DNA from: Elysia chlorotica
Taxonomy: Eukaryota > Mollusca > Gastropoda > Plakobranchidae
NCBI GenBank assembly: GCA_003991915.1
Contig: RQTK01000090.1
Span: forward strand, 449,070 to 513,069
Direction: 5' to 3'
Length of the DNA: 64,000 nucleotides
Shown here: in pieces, positions 59,156-64,000 of the stretch
Layout: every line of letters starts with the position of its first letter
Position numbering within the stretch: position 1 is the stretch's first letter
Program-made: the position numbers and the translations under genes
Notes under the pieces: generated by a model
What the model was told of the DNA's origin: nothing
The model's database searches: none
Seen by the model: only the letters and a program-made list of their open reading frames with translations

Positions 59156-61400
59156 CACTTTTTCATGTACCTTACATAATTGTGATCTACATACCACAAA
59201 ATAATCAAAAGTATTATCTATCTATCTATCTATCTATCTGTTTCCCTTCCGTTTTTCTGTATTCTATTGTCAACCTCCAGCAAACTGTCTTCCCAAGTCT
59301 TTCATTGTAAATCGCCCCGCCTGTAACTGTTTTAATGAGGCTATAAAAATGTGTATTTGTTTATTAAAGTTTTGGAGAAGAGGAGAATTAATTGATCATT
59401 ATTTGTTTCTGAGTATTTAAGTTTTTACGTGAGAAGTTTTGTATATAAAAAAAAAGATCAAACAATGAACCAATTTTCTGTTTTCAAAATTTTTGTTTCT
59501 CCTTTTTACAATTATATGATTGTTTCTCCAAACAGGACAGAATATGTCGAAGCAAGGATAGAAAGGTGTAAATATTAATGTATCCAGAAGGGTAAAAAGA
59601 AAGAGGCAAACATATGCACGCTCAATGATAGAACTAATGAAACTGAATGACATAGTGAAGGAGATAAAACGATATACAAAAGGAGGGTGTTGAATGTAAT
59701 GCAGCTAGAAAATTGGGAAATAAAAAAGAGAGATAAAAATAGAAGTCCGAAAGAACTGATGTAAATGCACTCCTGGCTTTAAAAAAGCAAAGACTGTACA
59801 GTCTGGAGTAACCTGAAACTATTTAAACAGTAATTTATATTTAAGCTGGTGAAATCCCCTAGAAATTGGGTTTCCCGAATCAAACAGGTCATTTTGATAA
59901 CCTCGGTCGCTGCATCACTTTTTATGCATGTCTTTTAAGAGAATCATGCATTGAGACCTTTCAACTTTGATGGTATTTTCTGAAAGTCATTTTAATCGAT
60001 TTACACAGACGCACGGCCGTTCCAAACCATTTCGCTTCAAACTTAAATTGCATACATGCAATATTCTAGCATTTTGTGTGTTTGTTAGTCAGGTTAATCT
60101 TGAATTAAGTTTCTTCGAACGATGTATGTTCTCTAGTCACCATATAAGATGATGCCGTAAGCTTATTTTCTTCAGGTGACAGTCGTAGGCTGCTGTAGAA
60201 AGCATCTAGTGCATGTATATTTTGCGCATTTTGTTGAACATCTCTCATATTTTCTAATAAAGTGGAATGCCTTTTTGCGAAGTCTCATGCTCGAAAAATA
60301 AAGAGAGAGAGAGAGGGGGGGGAGATATACAGAGAGATAGAGAATAGATAGCTAATGCACGAAAAATAATCTGTAACCATAGAAACATTTGTAGTAGTAA
60401 TTTCTCCTGCGTCCACGATCTGTTCTAGTTGTTCAAAGCGTTTAGCCCAAAAATAGTAACTTTATAAATTATGTCACTCGGACCACAAAGAGGCGTTGGT
60501 AAAGGGTCTTATAAAAGACACATGAAGCATATTGGAAAGGAATAGAAAGTTGAGTTGGTTTTTATCTCGAACAAGAACTTATGCCACACTCTGATGAAGA
60601 TTCCCTGCAGTGTCTTTTTCTTTCTAGTACTGTCCAACCAAAGAGACTTGTCGTATCTTTAAGTGACCACTTGGACCTTAGCTATAGTATGTCTCAAAAG
60701 GGGAAAATTATACAGTATAGAATGGATTCAATCTTCTTATCAAGCTTTTCTTATGAATGAATTCTCTACACGTTTTTCTGAAGAAAGTTTTCGTCAATTG
60801 TCTCCGTCTCGAAAACAATGGCCAAGCAATTTTCATTTCTTATGAATTGGAGGAGGTTATTAGATATAATTAATTATTTGCTTGCTGTGATAAAATGAGT
60901 GTAATAATGGAGGCATTTGAATCTCTTGCCGAGCCTTTGTTTCAATTATAACGTGTCTGTATTGTCGAGTTGTGAAGAGTGCCATAATTGGTTGTGATAA
61001 TCGTCACAGGGAATTTTTTTTTTTTTTTTTGTATCTGTGGAGCACGCCATTATGAGGAAGTTAGGAAATAAAAATTGTAAACGATTTTTTTACACAAATT
61101 CATGCAGCTGAATAATGAAAAATTATAATTATTATTTGTTGTTCATACCTTTTAAACGGAAGTACTGATTATAATTTGTGTTCAGTAGAGGGTGGAATGT
61201 TTTTAATACCTTTTTACTTTTTAAAGTCTTTACGGTTTTGTTTTCTTAAGTTGTAGTCCTTACCGGTATTACAATTTAATTAGACTTGATGATTTTAGTC
61301 TCCAATCGATGTAACGATTTTTAAATAAATTTAGGAGAAGCACAATTGTTTCTTTAAATAGATCTGGCTGTCGAAATATGCATCTTCTAAGAAAATTAAA
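59156..61400. other. noncoding, nothing recognised
   Basis: A (TATC)n run at 59216-59240 and a GA/G patch at 60301-60330. No gene. Confidence 0.35.
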
Positions 61401-61406
61401 TTTAGT

Positions 61407-61950
61407 TTAAGCCACTTGATTCCTTGTGGAACATAGGGCCGCAGCAACTCCCCTCCACCTGACTCGGTTTTGGCTGGTCCTCTTCAGCTCGGCCCATTTA
61501 TGGTACCGGCAGCTTTTATCTCTGCGTCGGTGCTTCTCCGCCAAGTCTGCTTCGGACGGCCGACCTTTCTTTTTCCTTGGGGATTCCAATCTAGGCTTGC
61601 CTTGTCGTGTTGGATACAGGCTTTCGAAGTGTGTGGTCTATCCAACCCCATTTACGCTTTCTGATCTCTGTCTCGATAGGATTTGCTTCGTTCTGATCCA
61701 CAGTTCTTTGTTTGAGGCACTTCAGGCTACCTAACGCTGAGGATGTTTCTGAGGCATCTGTTGGTGAATGGTTGTAGTTTTGTATTGCTAGTCTTGGTTA
61801 TGCGCCATAAAGTAGGACCGACTTTGCGTTGGTGTTTAAGATAAGGATCTCATTTCGGACTGATAGTGATGTAGGCCTCCAGTTTGGTTTGGGGGTGTTG
61901 AATACGTATCTGGCCTTATCTTTTAAGTAAAGCCGGTCACAAAACACGAA
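61407..61950 (-). pseudogene. LINE ORF2 C-terminal remnant
   Basis: Minus-strand pieces in shifting frames follow the C-terminal region of a non-LTR retrotransposon ORF2: PNWRPTSLSVRNEILILNTN, AKSVLLYGA, then IETEIRKRKWGWIDHTLRKP, a GKRK-rich loop, and TWAELKRTSQNRVRWR-like sequence ending AALCSTRNQVA before a stop codon at 61407-61409. The W-G-W-I-x-H-T-L-R-K and QNRVRWR...ALCS words are typical of this widespread family, downstream of the reverse transcriptase core. At least two frameshifts are present (near 61560 and 61720), so it is dead. It is a different LINE type from the one at 42095-43560. The polymerase core is not present. Confidence 0.85.
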
Positions 61951-62650
61951 ATGTTCAGATTAGTGGCCCAAAACCTATAAAAGGCATCTGTCATTTATTA
62001 CTCTCTACCTTCTTAATCATGTTATTTCGAAATAAATAGTTATTGTATCAATTGTGAAAATCCCAAACAAAATTCAGAGAAGCCCAAGTCATAAAATGAA
62101 GTGTTCAACAGATGTTTCATCTTATCAAAGTTTTTTTTTTACCTTTCGTCATGTAACGTCTATAAAACAGGTGCATGGAAGGCCTTTTCCTGTTGCACGA
62201 GTTCATAAAGAGAAGCCAAAAGCAGTTTAAAAAAACAATTCGACTTAAACTGGATAAAACTCACCAACTTCTCAAAATTTTTATGTGGCAATAATTAAAA
62301 CTAATAAATATGAACAATATTGCAAAGCTTTTTGTAAATTTTGTAATTGGTATAAAGGATCAAATGACAATAATGTTTATAAAGAGATAGACGGATTTGA
62401 TTAAAAACTAATTACAATGTTTTTACTTCAATACCCAAATGCGCAAGAAAGCTGCACTTACTGATAGACATAGGCATAGAATTAACAGAAACCCGCTTGA
62501 TGTAACTTGAACTTTTTAATGTTCTCGTTGATGGTTGCTTTATAAATGTGTCTATATCCAAAGCATTACGTAGAACCAAAAGGGTAGAGCAGGTTCGTTC
62601 TGTTAATTTAAAAATTAACCTTATTTTGACAATATTCGTGGTTATGGATT
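61951..62650. other. noncoding, nothing recognised
   Basis: AT-rich, stops in all frames. No further LINE sequence was recognised upstream of the minus-strand relic. Confidence 0.35.
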
Positions 62651-62656
62651 ATTTTC

Positions 62657-62823
<167 letters not shown>

Positions 62824-63225
62824 TGTAGTTTTTAATTGAGTGGGTATTTACTCTGGCGATACAAAATTATTATTTGAGTTAGCACAACAAGCAATTTACT
62901 GTAAAAGCAAATAAATGAAAAATGTATTCAAATCTTTGTTTAGGTGGAACACATGCAAAATCATCAACAAGACCGAAAGAAATAATTCAAAAAAGTATTT
63001 ATAATAATTTGCCACTTTTCAATAAAATATATAAATTGGCGAATCGGAAGAGAAGAAGAGATAATTAGACTGATAAAATGATAATTATGTTATTTCGTTG
63101 GTTTAGTTGTAGAGACAGAGACGCAAAGGGAGAAAGAGACTGGGAGGGATTCATAATAAGCAGGTTTAGAAAGAGAGAGATACTGAAAGAAGAAGATATA
63201 AAAACAGTGAGGTAAAAAATATAAA
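62824..63225. other. noncoding, nothing recognised
   Basis: AT-rich then purine-rich sequence leading into the GA array. Confidence 0.35.
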
Positions 63226-63299
63226 AAGAAGAGCGAGAGTGTGAGAGAGAAAGTAACATTGAGAGGAAAGGAAAAAAAGAGGGAGAAAGGGAGGGAGAA

Positions 63300-63349
<50 letters not shown>
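63226..63349 (+). repeat. (GA)n microsatellite
   Basis: Imperfect GA/GGGA/GAAA sequence with a pure GA core at about 63309-63348. Confidence 0.95.
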
Positions 63350-63351
<2 letters not shown>

Positions 63352-63859
63352 TCTTCAAGGCGTTGTGCAATCTTGAATTAAAGAGGAAATGTGCTGCATT
63401 AAGCGATGAGAATGTTGTTGCAATAATTAACATTTAACAAAAGAGAGTATCGATTTTCCTTCTCGACAACATTTTGAGATTTTCTAGATAATCCTTTATT
63501 TGCTTTGTGTGTAATAAAAAAATGTACAACAGTTTGTTTTGACCTTACGACGACTTTTTTGTTGTTGTTATCAAATCTCAATTTGATTAAATGTCCATTC
63601 AAAAGCCAATTAACACACTATTTAAGTAGCCTTTCACACGTTTGGTTTAAATAGCTTTATATAATCAGCGGTAAATATGTTAAAAAGCTGTTAAATATCT
63701 TTAAATAGGTAGGGAAAGTATAGATTTAGATTTTTATTTCTTAAATCGTGCCACGAGAAACAGTATAAAACAATTCATTCACCTTTTAACATTTTTATAA
63801 ACTTTTTGTGTTAAAAAAAATGGAAAGCCGACGGCTCAATAGTTAAAGATTTTGATTGA
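63350..63859. other. noncoding, nothing recognised
   Basis: AT-rich; a 67-codon minus-strand frame at 63399-63602 has no recognised domain. Confidence 0.3.
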
Positions 63860-63870
63860 GAGGGGGGGGG

Positions 63871-63935
<65 letters not shown>

Positions 63936-63987
63936 ATAGAGAGAGAAAGAGAGAAAGAGAGAGAGGAGAGAGAGAAAGAGAGAGATA
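63860..63987 (+). repeat. (GA)n microsatellite
   Basis: A G-run then GA units with AAAG interruptions, close to the window end. Confidence 0.95.
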
Positions 63988-64000
63988 AATACAAAATAAT

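Overview
This is a eukaryotic, metazoan window: AT-rich, gene-poor, and full of simple-sequence repeats and decayed transposable elements. I found no bacterial-type gene organisation, no rRNA gene, no clean functional tRNA gene and no recognisable multi-exon host gene. The abundant tRNA-derived SINEs (a head with Pol III A/B-box-like motifs, a body containing GGTTGGGTCGGTGTCAGT, and a tail close to TTGGACGTTAAACCAA), together with long (GA)n, (TCTG)n, (ATCT)n and (AAT)n arrays, suggest a marine invertebrate. A mollusc, probably a gastropod, is my best guess; this is inference, not a database match.

Layout. 1-8.3 kb: noncoding sequence with SINEs at 1320-1529 and 4294-4575, a perfect 22-bp hairpin at 3613-3684 and a large TCTG/CT tract. 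9.0-10.6 kb: a rearranged mariner remnant between two ~430-bp direct repeats. 11-19.4 kb: microsatellites and unassigned DNA. 21.2-23.6 kb: a SINE, then a 24-bp-unit minisatellite of roughly 60 copies, split by a dispersed repeat that also occurs inverted near 19.3 kb. 24.7-31.8 kb: several SINEs, a 577-bp inverted-repeat DNA element (28382-28958), one unassigned ORF with a membrane-anchor profile (29352-29684) and a possible promoter plus 5' exon near 30.1-30.4 kb. 33.0-34.1 kb: a PIF/Harbinger-type transposon with a 215-bp MITE inserted inside its transposase reading frame. 34.9-37.9 kb: SINEs, one inserted into a CT microsatellite, and an assembly gap inside an AAT microsatellite. 39.9-41.2 kb: a 5' LTR and intact gag of a truncated Ty3/gypsy-like element. 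42.1-43.6 kb: a decayed LINE reverse transcriptase. 47-50.6 kb: SINE relics. 56.3-57.3 kb: a ~460-bp tandem duplication. 61.4-61.95 kb: the C-terminal end of a second LINE type on the minus strand. 62.6-64 kb: microsatellites.

The elements do not form a pathway; they record repeated insertion, nesting and rearrangement. The clearest structures are the MITE-in-Harbinger nest (the reading frame resumes exactly across a TTA target duplication), the mariner relic carrying an inverted copy of part of its own transposase, the two SINE types that share a body but have different tRNA-like heads, and the interrupted 24-bp satellite. I see no convincing evidence of a new multi-gene system. All boundaries were read by eye.
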